Shown here piece after piece: positions 33,894 through 41,901 of a DNA stretch of 64,000 bases. Source of the DNA: Pigmentiphaga litoralis (GTDB taxonomy: Bacteria > Pseudomonadota > Gammaproteobacteria > Burkholderiales > Burkholderiaceae_B); the NCBI RefSeq assembly GCF_013408655.1, contig NZ_JACCBP010000001.1, forward strand, positions 2,976,001 through 3,040,000, read 5' to 3'. How positions within the stretch are numbered: position 1 is the stretch's first letter; each line of letters begins with the position of its first letter. A program made the position numbers and the translations under genes. The notes under the pieces were generated by a model, which saw only the letters and a list, made by a program, of their open reading frames with translations, made no database searches and was not told the origin of the DNA.

Positions 33894-35093
33894 TTACACC
33901 CGCTGGAAGATCCCGGCCGCGCCCATGCCCGTCCCTACGCACATGGTCAGCATGCCGTAGTCCAGGTTGTGGCGGCGCAGCGCATGCACGACTGTTGCCG
34001 CGCGAATGGCGCCGGTTGCGCCCAAGGGGTGGCCCAGGGCGATCGCGCCGCCCATCGGGTTGACCTTGGCCGGGTCCAGGCCCAGGTCGCGGATCACTGC
34101 CAGCGATTGCGCGGCAAAGGCTTCGTTCAGCTCGATCCAGCCCATGTCGTCGAGCGACAGGCCGGCCGCCCGCAAGGCCGCAGGCACGGCTTCTTTCGGG
34201 CCGATGCCCATGATCTCGGGCGGTACGCCGCGCACGGATGCCGCCACGAAACGCGCCAGCGGCGTCAGCGAATATTCCTTCAGGATCTTTTCGGACACGA
34301 TCAGCAAGGCGCCGGCACCGTCCGACATCTGCGAGCTGTTGCCGGCGGTGACGCTGCCTTTGGCGGCAAATACCGGCCGCAGCTTGGCCAGCGCTTCCAG
34401 GCTGGTGTCGGCACGCGGGCCTTCGTCCAGGCTGAGCGTGTGCTTGTTCACGCGCACCTCGCCCGTGGTCAGGTCGGGCGTGCGATCAATGATCTCGATC
34501 GGCGCGATTTCGTCGGCGAATTCACCGGCCTGCTGCGCGGCCAACGCCTTGGTGTGCGAGGCCAGGGCGAACGCGTCCTGGTCCTCGCGCGACACCTTCC
34601 ACTGCGCGGCCACCTTCTCGGCCGTGAGGCCCATGCCGTAGGCGATGCCGATGTTGTCATTGCCTTCAAACACGCGCGGGTTGACCGACGGTGTGTTGCC
34701 CATCATGGGCACCTGGCTCATGGATTCGACGCCACCCGCGATCATGACGTCGGCTTCGCCCGTGCGGATGCGGTCGGCCGCGGCCACGATGGCCGACAGG
34801 CCCGATGCGCAGAAGCGGTTCACCGTCATGCCGCCTACGGTGTTCGGCAGGCCGGCCAGCAACACCCCAATACGCGCCACGTTCAGGCCCTGCGGGCCTT
34901 CGGGCATCGCGCAGCCGACGATGGCGTCCTGGATGCGTGCCGGGTCCAGCCCGGGGACTTGCGCCAGCGCCGCGCGGATGGCATGCACCAGCAGATCGTC
35001 CGGACGCACATGGCGCAGCACGCCCTTGGGCGCCTTGCCGATCGGCGTGCGCGAGGCGGCAACGATATAGGCTTCCTGGAATTGTCGTGTCAT
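33894..35093 (-). CDS. acetyl-CoA C-acyltransferase (thiolase)
   Basis: 399-residue thiolase. The start is the ATG at 35093 with GAGGA directly after the previous stop; a frame reaching 35108 overlaps that gene. The active sites are ASRTPIGKAPKGVLRHV, NRFCASGLSAIVAAADRI (nucleophilic Cys), GHPLGATGAIR (His) and MCVGTGMGAAGIFQRV (second Cys). It cleaves 3-ketoacyl-CoA to acetyl-CoA and a shortened acyl-CoA. The partner dehydrogenase/hydratase gene ends 11 bases upstream, forming a FadA/FadB-like module. Confidence 0.93.
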   Translation of the reverse strand: MTRQFQEAYIVAASRTPIGKAPKGVLRHVRPDDLLVHAIRAALAQVPGLDPARIQDAIVGCAMPEGPQGLNVARIGVLLAGLPNTVGGMTVNRFCASGLSAIVAAADRIRTGEADVMIAGGVESMSQVPMMGNTPSVNPRVFEGNDNIGIAYGMGLTAEKVAAQWKVSREDQDAFALASHTKALAAQQAGEFADEIAPIEIIDRTPDLTTGEVRVNKHTLSLDEGPRADTSLEALAKLRPVFAAKGSVTAGNSSQMSDGAGALLIVSEKILKEYSLTPLARFVAASVRGVPPEIMGIGPKEAVPAALRAAGLSLDDMGWIELNEAFAAQSLAVIRDLGLDPAKVNPMGGAIALGHPLGATGAIRAATVVHALRRHNLDYGMLTMCVGTGMGAAGIFQRV

Positions 35094-35104
35094 GTCGTTG
35101 TTCC

Positions 35105-37510
35105 TCAATTACGCACGGGCTTGCCGGTCTGCATCATGCCCATGACGCGTTCCTGTGTTTTGGGATGGTTCAGCAGCGACATGAAGGCCTGCCGTTCATG
35201 CTTCATCAGCCACTGTTCGTCGACGCGCGATCCAGGCGCAATGTCGCCGCCGCACAGGATCTCGGCAATCGTCTTGCCCAGGTGGTAGTCGTGGGCCGAA
35301 ATGAAGCCGCCATCCCGCATGTTCACGAGCTGCGACAGGATGGCCGCCACGCCGTCGCGGCCGGCGACTTCGAACGGCACGGGCAGCGGCGGACGGTAGC
35401 CGCCATCATGCAGCGCCATCGCCTGCTTGATCGCCACGAACAGCACTTCCTGCACGTTGAAGACGATCGGGTCGCTGTCCCGCAGGTAGCCCATGCTGCG
35501 CGCTTCGATCGCGGACTTGGACACCTGGGCGGTAGCCGCCTGCATCAGGTATTTCTTCAGGAAATGCAGCAGCGGCGCATCGGGCGCCAGCGCGTGTTCT
35601 TCGGCTGCGCGGCGCGCGCCGTAGGTCAGGCCGCCGGCGCCGGGCACCAGGCCCACGCCCACTTCCACCAGGCCGATATAGCTTTCCAGATGGGCGACGC
35701 GGCGTGTGCAGTGCACCGCCATTTCGCAGCCGCCGCCCAACGCCATGCCCGCGATCGCGGCCACGGTCGGCACGTGCGCATACCGCAAGCGCAGCATGAC
35801 CTGCTGCAGGCGTTCTTCTTCGGGTTCAATGGCCTGTACGCCACCGCTCATGAACAGCGGCAGCATGGCTTGCAGGTCGGCGCCGGCCGAGAACGGCTCG
35901 CCCGCATTCCAGATCACCAGGCCGCGGTAGTCCGCTTCGGCCAGGTCCACCGCCTTCAGCAATCCGGCGCTGACCCCCGGCCCGATCGCATGCATCTTGG
36001 TCTTGAAGCTGGCGATCAGGACCTCGTTCAGGCCCGGATTCGGCAGCGTCCAGAGGCGGATCGATTCGTCTTCGAACACAGTCGTGCCGGTGGTGGCAAT
36101 GTCCACGCCGTCACCGAACAGCGGCGCGCGGAATACCTGCCGCGCATACACCGGCAGGGTCGACCGGGCTTCGAAATTCTGCGTGGTCGGGTTCCACGAA
36201 CCCTGATGCGTATGCACCCCGCCGCGCTCGGCCACCGGGCCGCTCGTCACCCATTCGGGCAGCGGTGTGTCGGACAGTGCCTTGCCTTCGCGAATGTCTT
36301 CCTGCACCCACTTGGCCACTTTCAGCCAGCCAGCGGATTGCCACAGTTCGAAGGGGCCCTGCGTCTGGCCAAAGCCCCAGCGCATGGCAAAGTCCACGTC
36401 GCGCGCGGTTTCGGCAATCTCGGCCAGGTGGACCGCAATGTATTGGAAGGTGTCGCGCAGGATCGCCCACACGAACTGCGCTTGCGGGTGCGTCGATTCG
36501 CGCAGCAGCTGCAGGCGTTCGCCCGCATCCTTCTTTTTCAGGATGCGCACGACCAGGTCGTCAGCCTTGGCATCGGCCGGCACGTAGGTGCCCGTGGCCG
36601 GGTCCAGCCGCAAGATGGCCTTGCCTTCTTTCTTGAAGAAACCCGCCCCGGTCTTCTGGCCCAAGGCGCCCTTTTCGATCAGCCCTTTCAGGACCGCAGG
36701 CGTGCCATACAGCGGCGCGAACGGGTCATTGGGCAACTGGTCTTCCATGGTCTTGATGACATGACCCAGGGTATCCAGGCCGACCACGTCACCCGTGCGG
36801 AAGGTGCCCGATCTGGCGCGGCCCAGCTTGGCGCCGGTCAGGTCGTCCACCACATCGAACGGGATGTTGAACCGTTCCGCTTCGATCATGGCCGACAGAA
36901 TGCCGAACACGCCCACCCGGTTGCCCACGAAGTTGGGCGTGTCCTTGGCGCGCACCACGCCCTTGCCCAGGGTGGTGGTCAGGAAGGTTTCCAGGCGGTC
37001 CAGAATGGCCGGGTCGGTCTTAGCCGTGGGGATCAGTTCGGCCAAGTGCATGTAGCGCGGCGGGTTGAAGAAGTGCACGCCGCAGAAGCGCGACTGCAGG
37101 CCTTCGCCAATGCCCTTGGCCAGTTCGGTGATCGACAGGCCCGACGTGTTGGTCGCAAAGATGGCGTCGGGCGCAATGGCGCCAGCCACCTTCTTGTACA
37201 GGTCGTGCTTCCAGTCCATGCGTTCGGCGATCGCTTCGATCACCAGATCGCATTCGCGCAGCTTGTCCAGATGCTCTTCGTAGTTGGCCGGCACGATCAG
37301 CGCGGCCAGATCGGGGCTGCCCAGGGGCGCGGGGCTCAGCTTCTTCAGGTTCTCGATGGCCTTGAGCGCGATGCCGTTCTTGGGACCTTCGCGCGCGGGC
37401 AGATCGAACAGCACGACAGGCACATTGGCGTTCACACAATGCGCGGCGATCTGCGCGCCCATGACCCCGGCGCCCAGCACAGCGACTTTACGAACGATGA
37501 AATTCGGCAT
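35105..37510 (-). CDS. 3-hydroxyacyl-CoA dehydrogenase/enoyl-CoA hydratase bifunctional protein
   Basis: 801 residues from the ATG at 37510 (MPNFIVRKVAVLGAGVMGAQIAAHC). Dehydrogenase domain comes first: GAGVMGAQI (NAD site), NTSGLSITELA, CGVHFFNPPRYMHLAELIP (catalytic His) and the DTPNFVGNRVGVFG segment. The C-terminal half, from about residue 530, is a crotonase fold (GLVIWNAGEPFSAGADLQAML, GMALGGGCEMAVHCTRRVAH, GLVPGAGGLTYGARRAA). Domain order (dehydrogenase first) is that of FadN/fatty-oxidation proteins, not the E. coli FadB order. It sits between acyl-CoA dehydrogenase and thiolase genes, completing one beta-oxidation cycle. Confidence 0.93.
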   Translation of the reverse strand: MPNFIVRKVAVLGAGVMGAQIAAHCVNANVPVVLFDLPAREGPKNGIALKAIENLKKLSPAPLGSPDLAALIVPANYEEHLDKLRECDLVIEAIAERMDWKHDLYKKVAGAIAPDAIFATNTSGLSITELAKGIGEGLQSRFCGVHFFNPPRYMHLAELIPTAKTDPAILDRLETFLTTTLGKGVVRAKDTPNFVGNRVGVFGILSAMIEAERFNIPFDVVDDLTGAKLGRARSGTFRTGDVVGLDTLGHVIKTMEDQLPNDPFAPLYGTPAVLKGLIEKGALGQKTGAGFFKKEGKAILRLDPATGTYVPADAKADDLVVRILKKKDAGERLQLLRESTHPQAQFVWAILRDTFQYIAVHLAEIAETARDVDFAMRWGFGQTQGPFELWQSAGWLKVAKWVQEDIREGKALSDTPLPEWVTSGPVAERGGVHTHQGSWNPTTQNFEARSTLPVYARQVFRAPLFGDGVDIATTGTTVFEDESIRLWTLPNPGLNEVLIASFKTKMHAIGPGVSAGLLKAVDLAEADYRGLVIWNAGEPFSAGADLQAMLPLFMSGGVQAIEPEEERLQQVMLRLRYAHVPTVAAIAGMALGGGCEMAVHCTRRVAHLESYIGLVEVGVGLVPGAGGLTYGARRAAEEHALAPDAPLLHFLKKYLMQAATAQVSKSAIEARSMGYLRDSDPIVFNVQEVLFVAIKQAMALHDGGYRPPLPVPFEVAGRDGVAAILSQLVNMRDGGFISAHDYHLGKTIAEILCGGDIAPGSRVDEQWLMKHERQAFMSLLNHPKTQERVMGMMQTGKPVRN

Positions 37511-37540
37511 GATTTTCTCTGGCAAGGTAGGCGATAGACA

Positions 37541-39331
37541 TTAAAACAGGTCGGCGTCGAGCGCGTTCAGCACCGCGGCGCCCGACCGTGCGGCGCGAAT
37601 GCTGGATGCCGTCTCGGGCAGCAGCCGCGCAAAGTAGAAGCGCGCCGTGGCCAGCTTGGCGCGATAGAACGGATCGCCACTGCTTTCCTTGTCGAGCGCG
37701 ATCCTGGCCATGCGGGCCCAGAAGTAGGCATAGACCAGATGGCCCACCACCCGCAGGTAGTCGACCGCGGCCGCGCCGACTTCGTCGGGGTTCTGCATCG
37801 CCTTCATGCCGATTTCCATGGTCAGCTTGGTCAGCTTGTCGCCCAGGTCGGCCAGCGGCGTGATGAATTCATTCATGGCTTCGTCCGCGCCATGGTCTTC
37901 GACAAAGGCCCGCACCTGCTCGCCAAACGCGCGCAGGGTCGCGCCGTTGTCGCGCAGCACCTTGCGGCCCAGCAGATCCAGCGCCTGGATCGTGTTGGTG
38001 CCTTCGTAGATCATGTTGATGCGGGCATCGCGCACATACTGCTCCATGCCCCATTCACGGATGTAGCCGTGGCCGCCAAACACCTGCAGGCAGGTCGACG
38101 CGCATTGGAATCCGTTGTCGGTCATGAAGGCTTTGACGATCGGCGTCATCAGTCCGACCATCGCGCTGGATGCATTGCGAACCGCTTCGTCCGGATGATG
38201 CAGGGACTTGTCGTATTCCAGCGCCACCCAGTAGCCGAAGGCACGGCCCCCCTCGGCATACGCACGCGCGGTCAGCAGCATCTTGCGCACGTCGGGGTGC
38301 ACGATGATGGGATCGGCGGACTGATCCGTGCGTGCCGATTCCGACAAGGCACGGCCCTGGCGGCGGTCTTTCGCATACGCCGCGGCGTTCTGGTAGGCCA
38401 CTTCGGTCAGGCCCAGGCCCTGCATGCCCACGCCCAGCCGCGCGCCGTTCATCATCACGAACATGGCGTTCAGGCCCTTGTTGGGCTCGGCCACCAAGTA
38501 GCCGGTGGCGTCTTCCATGGTGATCTGGCAGGTGCTGTTGGCATGGATGCCCATCTTGTGTTCGATGCCGGTGCAGAAGATGCCGTTGCGCTCGCCGGCG
38601 TCGCCCTTGGCATCGGGCACGAACTTGGGCACCAGGAACAAGGAGATGCCCTTGGTGCCTTCGGGCGCGCCGGGCAGCTTGGCCAGCACCAGGTGCACGA
38701 TGTTCTTCGACAAGTCGTGTTCGCCCGACGAGATGAAGATCTTGCTGCCGGTCAGCGCATACGTGCCGTCTTCCTTGGGAACCGCGCGGGTGCGGATCAG
38801 GCCCAGGTCGGTGCCGCAATGCGCTTCGGTCAGGCACATGGTGCCGGTCCATTCGCCTGACACGAGTTTGGGCAGGTACAGCTGCTTCTGTTCCGGCGTG
38901 CCGTGGGCGTGCAGGCATTCGTAGGCGCCGCTGGTCAGCCCCGGGTACATGGCCCACGCCTGGTTGGTCGAGTACTGCATTTCGAAGAACACGTTCTGCA
39001 GCAAGGCCGGCAGGCCCTGTCCACCGAATTCCGGATCGGCATGCAAGGACGGCCAGCCCGCCGCGCAGAAGCTGTCCCAGGCCTCCTTGAAACCCTTGGG
39101 CGTGGTCACCGCATGCGTGGCCGGGTCGAAATGGCAGCCTTCCTGATCGCCCGACTGGTTCAATGGAAACAGCACCTCGGCACAGAAGGTGCCGGACGCT
39201 TCGACTACCTGGTTGATCGTGTCGGCATCCAAAGAAGCATGCGCCGGCATCGCCTGGTACGCGTCGGTCACAGCCAGCAATTCATGCAGCACGAAGGTCT
39301 GGTCACGCAGCGGGGGGGTGTAGCGGGGCAC
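37541..39331 (-). CDS. acyl-CoA dehydrogenase
   Basis: 596-residue FAD enzyme catalysing the first step of beta-oxidation. The motif GTMCLTEAHCGTDLGLIRTRA, GSKIFISSGEHDL and IEHKMGIHANSTCQI are typical of the large acyl-CoA dehydrogenases with a C-terminal extension (FadE-like, DUF of acetyl-CoA dehydrogenase C-terminal). The C-terminal segment from DLLGRKVLRDNGATLRAFG belongs to that extension. It is first in the operon after the TetR gene, 69 bp away, followed after 30 bp by the bifunctional gene. Chain-length preference is not determinable. Confidence 0.93.
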   Translation of the reverse strand: MPRYTPPLRDQTFVLHELLAVTDAYQAMPAHASLDADTINQVVEASGTFCAEVLFPLNQSGDQEGCHFDPATHAVTTPKGFKEAWDSFCAAGWPSLHADPEFGGQGLPALLQNVFFEMQYSTNQAWAMYPGLTSGAYECLHAHGTPEQKQLYLPKLVSGEWTGTMCLTEAHCGTDLGLIRTRAVPKEDGTYALTGSKIFISSGEHDLSKNIVHLVLAKLPGAPEGTKGISLFLVPKFVPDAKGDAGERNGIFCTGIEHKMGIHANSTCQITMEDATGYLVAEPNKGLNAMFVMMNGARLGVGMQGLGLTEVAYQNAAAYAKDRRQGRALSESARTDQSADPIIVHPDVRKMLLTARAYAEGGRAFGYWVALEYDKSLHHPDEAVRNASSAMVGLMTPIVKAFMTDNGFQCASTCLQVFGGHGYIREWGMEQYVRDARINMIYEGTNTIQALDLLGRKVLRDNGATLRAFGEQVRAFVEDHGADEAMNEFITPLADLGDKLTKLTMEIGMKAMQNPDEVGAAAVDYLRVVGHLVYAYFWARMARIALDKESSGDPFYRAKLATARFYFARLLPETASSIRAARSGAAVLNALDADLF

Positions 39332-39400
39332 AAAATTCTCCTGTAGCGGCGGAACGCGGATAGTCGTTATTAGTGTCAGAACAAGATTGCAGCAATGGGT

Positions 39401-40057
39401 TCAGTGCGCCCGGTACGCGTCGATCAAGCGCGAAAACCCGTCGGACGCGCGCTTGACGCAGCCCGGCAGCTTCAGAAAGCGCGAATCGTGGTGCAGCACC
39501 AGGATCAATCCATACATTTCGAACAGCAGTTGTTCCGGGTCGGTACCGGCACGCAAGTGGCCTTCGGCAATCGCCTGCTTGCAGGCCCGCAGCAAGGCGG
39601 ACCGCCACAGCCCAACCGATTCGATCAAGGCAGCGCGCACCGGCCCGCTACGGTCGTCGTATTCGACCGCGCCACCGATGTAGATGCAGCCCTGCGCGAT
39701 TTCGTGCGAGACCCGCTTGATCCAGTTGCCGAACAGGGCGTCGAGCCGGGGCAGGCCGCGCGGCTGGTCCAGCGCGGGCAGGAACACATCCAGCTCGAAC
39801 CGCCGCCGGTATTCCTGCACCACCGCCACCTGCATGTCTTCCCGCGACCCAAAGTGGGCATAGACACCGCTTTTGCTCATCTGCATGGCGTCGGCCAGCA
39901 TGCCCAGCGTCAGTCCTTCCATGCCCTCGCGCGCCGACAGCAGCAAGGCGGCGTCCAGGATGGCCGCGCGCGTCAGCGCGCCCTTGCGATGCCGGGACTC
40001 GCGGTCGGGCTCGGAAGGGGTCGTTGTCTTGCGGCTGGCGGTCGGTGACGCGTGCAT
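39401..40057 (-). CDS. TetR family regulator of the beta-oxidation operon
   Basis: 218 residues from the ATG at 40057. The HTH reads ILDAALLLSAREGMEGLTLGMLADAMQMSKSGVYAHFGSREDM, the canonical TetR pattern. The ligand domain has QGCIYIGGAVEYDDRSGPVRAALIES. It precedes acyl-CoA dehydrogenase on the same strand and may repress the operon, released by fatty acyl-CoA, as PsrA/FadR-type regulators do. The frame extends to 40099, but the additional residues look untranslated. Confidence 0.87.
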   Translation of the reverse strand: MHASPTASRKTTTPSEPDRESRHRKGALTRAAILDAALLLSAREGMEGLTLGMLADAMQMSKSGVYAHFGSREDMQVAVVQEYRRRFELDVFLPALDQPRGLPRLDALFGNWIKRVSHEIAQGCIYIGGAVEYDDRSGPVRAALIESVGLWRSALLRACKQAIAEGHLRAGTDPEQLLFEMYGLILVLHHDSRFLKLPGCVKRASDGFSRLIDAYRAH

Positions 40058-40095
40058 GGCAGGGGACGGGGCAGAGAGCAGAAAAAACGGACATC

Positions 40096-40118
40096 GCACG
40101 AAAAAAGAACGAACGTGC
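40096..40118. promoter_or_regulatory. Inverted repeat upstream of the TetR gene
   Basis: GCACG (40096-40100) and CGTGC (40114-40118) flank an A-rich 13-base spacer, 39 bases upstream of the TetR start. Candidate autoregulatory operator. Weak evidence because the half-sites are only 5 bp. Confidence 0.3.
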
Positions 40119-40134
40119 TATTTCCATGCAGATT

Positions 40135-40166
40135 ACCCCGTTTCCCGGGCCGATGGGAAGCGGGGT
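40135..40166. terminator. Long hairpin between the GDT1-family gene and the TetR gene
   Basis: A 12-bp stem with one wobble pair (ACCCCGTTTCCC with GGGAAGCGGGGT), 8-base loop. It follows the GDT1 gene stop by about 60-90 bases on the minus strand. No T-run, so intrinsic termination is doubtful. Confidence 0.45.
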
Positions 40167-40226
40167 AAAGCCGGATAGAGCCGATCAGGGTCGGCGGCCG
40201 CCGAGGGACGTCAGCAGCCGAAGGCC

Positions 40227-40793
40227 TCAGAAGCCCAGGCCGCCCATGAGGGCGACCACGCCCAGACAGGCAAAGATGAAGGCGGCGATGCCGTGCACCA
40301 GCTTGACCGGCAGCTTGTGCGCCATCTTGTCACCCAGGATCACGGCCGGGACGTTGGCGATCATCATGCCCAGCGTCGTGCCGGCGACCACGGCGGTATA
40401 GGCCTGGAACTGGGCGACCAGGGCCACGGTGGCGATCTGCGTCTTGTCGCCCATTTCCGCCAGGAAGAAGGCAATCAGGGTCGTGCCAAACACGCCGAAG
40501 CGGCCGGATCCGGTGTCGGTGTCGTCGAGCTTGTCGGGAATCATCATCCAGACGGCCATGCCGATGAAGGACACGCCAAGGATCCAGCGCAGCGCCTGCG
40601 GACCGATGAAGCTGGTGAGCCACGCGCCCACGGCGCCGGCAAGCGCATGGTTGACGATGGTGGCGGCAAGGATGCCCAGGATGATGGGCCAGGGGCGGCG
40701 CCAGCGGGCGGCCAGGAACAGGGCGAGCAGTTGGGTCTTATCGCCGATCTCGGCCAGGGCAACGATGCCGGTCGAGACGAGAAACGCTTCCAT
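40227..40793 (-). CDS. TMEM165/GDT1 family cation exporter (putative Mn2+ exporter)
   Basis: 188 residues from the ATG at 40793. Two halves each contain the family signature E-x-G-D-K-T-Q: EIGDKTQ at residues 15-21 and EMGDKTQ near 115-121. These are the conserved ion-coordinating acidic residues of GDT1/UPF0016 proteins, six or so transmembrane helices, which move Mn2+ or Ca2+ in exchange for H+. Bacterial members such as MneA export manganese. The yybP-ykoY riboswitch in the leader strongly supports manganese export. It is transcribed alone. Confidence 0.92.
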   Translation of the reverse strand: MEAFLVSTGIVALAEIGDKTQLLALFLAARWRRPWPIILGILAATIVNHALAGAVGAWLTSFIGPQALRWILGVSFIGMAVWMMIPDKLDDTDTGSGRFGVFGTTLIAFFLAEMGDKTQIATVALVAQFQAYTAVVAGTTLGMMIANVPAVILGDKMAHKLPVKLVHGIAAFIFACLGVVALMGGLGF

Positions 40794-40861
40794 GCAGGGG
40801 ACTCCGAGGGCCGGACGATGAAAACCAATGATCGTGCAGCCACCCCGGCCCTTCCGGTGTG

Positions 40862-40980
40862 CGGCACGATCAAAGGTCTCGCCAAGACTGAACCGCCTGC
40901 GCCATGCCCGTGTGTCGAGCAAGTATGTTGACGCAAGCCCCTCCGGTGCGGAGGGAGGCTACTCCCCAATGACGGGGGCG
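40862..40980 (-). ncRNA. yybP-ykoY manganese riboswitch
   Basis: The minus-strand leader of the GDT1-family gene has the conserved TTGGGGAGTAGCC (GGGGAGTAG at 40967-40959), then GTCAACATACTTG, and finally CTTGGCGAGACCTTTG near 40870-40885. These are the signature loops of the yybP-ykoY element, which binds Mn2+ and turns on exporters. Downstream, GCACGATC (40864-40871, read on the plus strand) can pair with GATCGTGC (40830-40837), giving a possible expression-platform stem before the start at 40793. Confidence 0.9.
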
Positions 40981-41070
40981 AGTATACCTGCTCGGACTCG
41001 GGGTTACCCGCAATCGCCTACTATGCAGCATCGATCCAACACCGCCATTCCGCGCATTGCGGATCCTACG

Positions 41071-41853
41071 ATGACACGATCTTCTTCCACGGCCGGCGCC
41101 TGCCTGGCCGCCGCCGCCCTGCTTACGTCAGTGGCTGCTATCACGCCCGTGCAGGCCCAGCCCGGCCCCGACCTGTCGATCCCGGCGGGTTTCGTGCACC
41201 TGACCGACATCGCGCAGACCATTCCGCTGGATGTCCGCTATCACGGCAGCAATAACTTCCTGGGCCGGCCGGTGCGGGGCTACCACGCGCCCACCTGCAT
41301 CCTGACCCTGCCCGCGGCGCAGCGGCTGCGCGACATCCAGCGCGAACTGCGGCCGTCCGGCCTGTCGCTCAAGGTGTTCGACTGCTACCGGCCGCAGCAG
41401 GCCGTGGACGACTTCATTGCCTGGGCAAAGGATGCGTCCGACCAGAAGGCCAAGGCGGCCTATTACCCCAATGTGCCCAAGGACCAGCTGTTCGAACGCG
41501 GCTTCATTGCGGAACGGTCGGGCCACAGCCGCGGCAGCACGGTCGATCTGACCCTGACGGCCCTGCCCCCGGTTTCCTTGCCGGAGGCAGTCGGCACAGC
41601 CCCCGGGGCGCGGCCCACGCGGGGCGTGCTGCTGCCCAATGGCGAGGTGGACATGGGCACGCCCTTCGACCTTTTTGATGTACAGTCGCACACGGACAAT
41701 CCGGATCTTCCCGAGGAAGTGCGACATAACCGGAAGTTCCTCGAGACCCTCATGCTCAAACATGGGTTCACGGGCGTGCAGGAAGAATGGTGGCACTTCA
41801 CCCTCCTGGACGAGCCCTACCCCGACACTTACTTCAATTTCCCGGTCCGCTGA
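41071..41853 (+). CDS. exported D-alanyl-D-alanine dipeptidase (VanX/DdpX-like)
   Basis: 260 residues from the ATG at 41071 (an in-frame ATG at 41023 would lengthen the n-region). A Sec signal ends near VQAQPG. The VanX-type zinc motif is SGHSRGSTVDL (His152, Asp159, spacing 7 as H116/D123 of VanX) and EWWHFTL (Glu239, His242, spacing 3 as E181/H184). YRPQQAVDDFIAWAK and the conserved Arg-containing FDCYRP segment also fit. It hydrolyses D-Ala-D-Ala, here presumably periplasmic peptidoglycan fragments, since the signal peptide differs from cytoplasmic VanX. It is divergent from the riboswitch-GDT1 unit. Confidence 0.9.
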   Translation: MTRSSSTAGACLAAAALLTSVAAITPVQAQPGPDLSIPAGFVHLTDIAQTIPLDVRYHGSNNFLGRPVRGYHAPTCILTLPAAQRLRDIQRELRPSGLSLKVFDCYRPQQAVDDFIAWAKDASDQKAKAAYYPNVPKDQLFERGFIAERSGHSRGSTVDLTLTALPPVSLPEAVGTAPGARPTRGVLLPNGEVDMGTPFDLFDVQSHTDNPDLPEEVRHNRKFLETLMLKHGFTGVQEEWWHFTLLDEPYPDTYFNFPVR

Positions 41854-41901
41854 CCCGCGCGTTGTCGCACGCGGCGTGCGCCGACCCTGCATTCTCATTC
41901 C

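Noticed and set aside
34805..37537. 910-residue open frame on the plus strand
   Set aside because: Antisense shadow of the thiolase and bifunctional dehydrogenase genes; its sequence is His/Gln/Arg-rich with no domain pattern.
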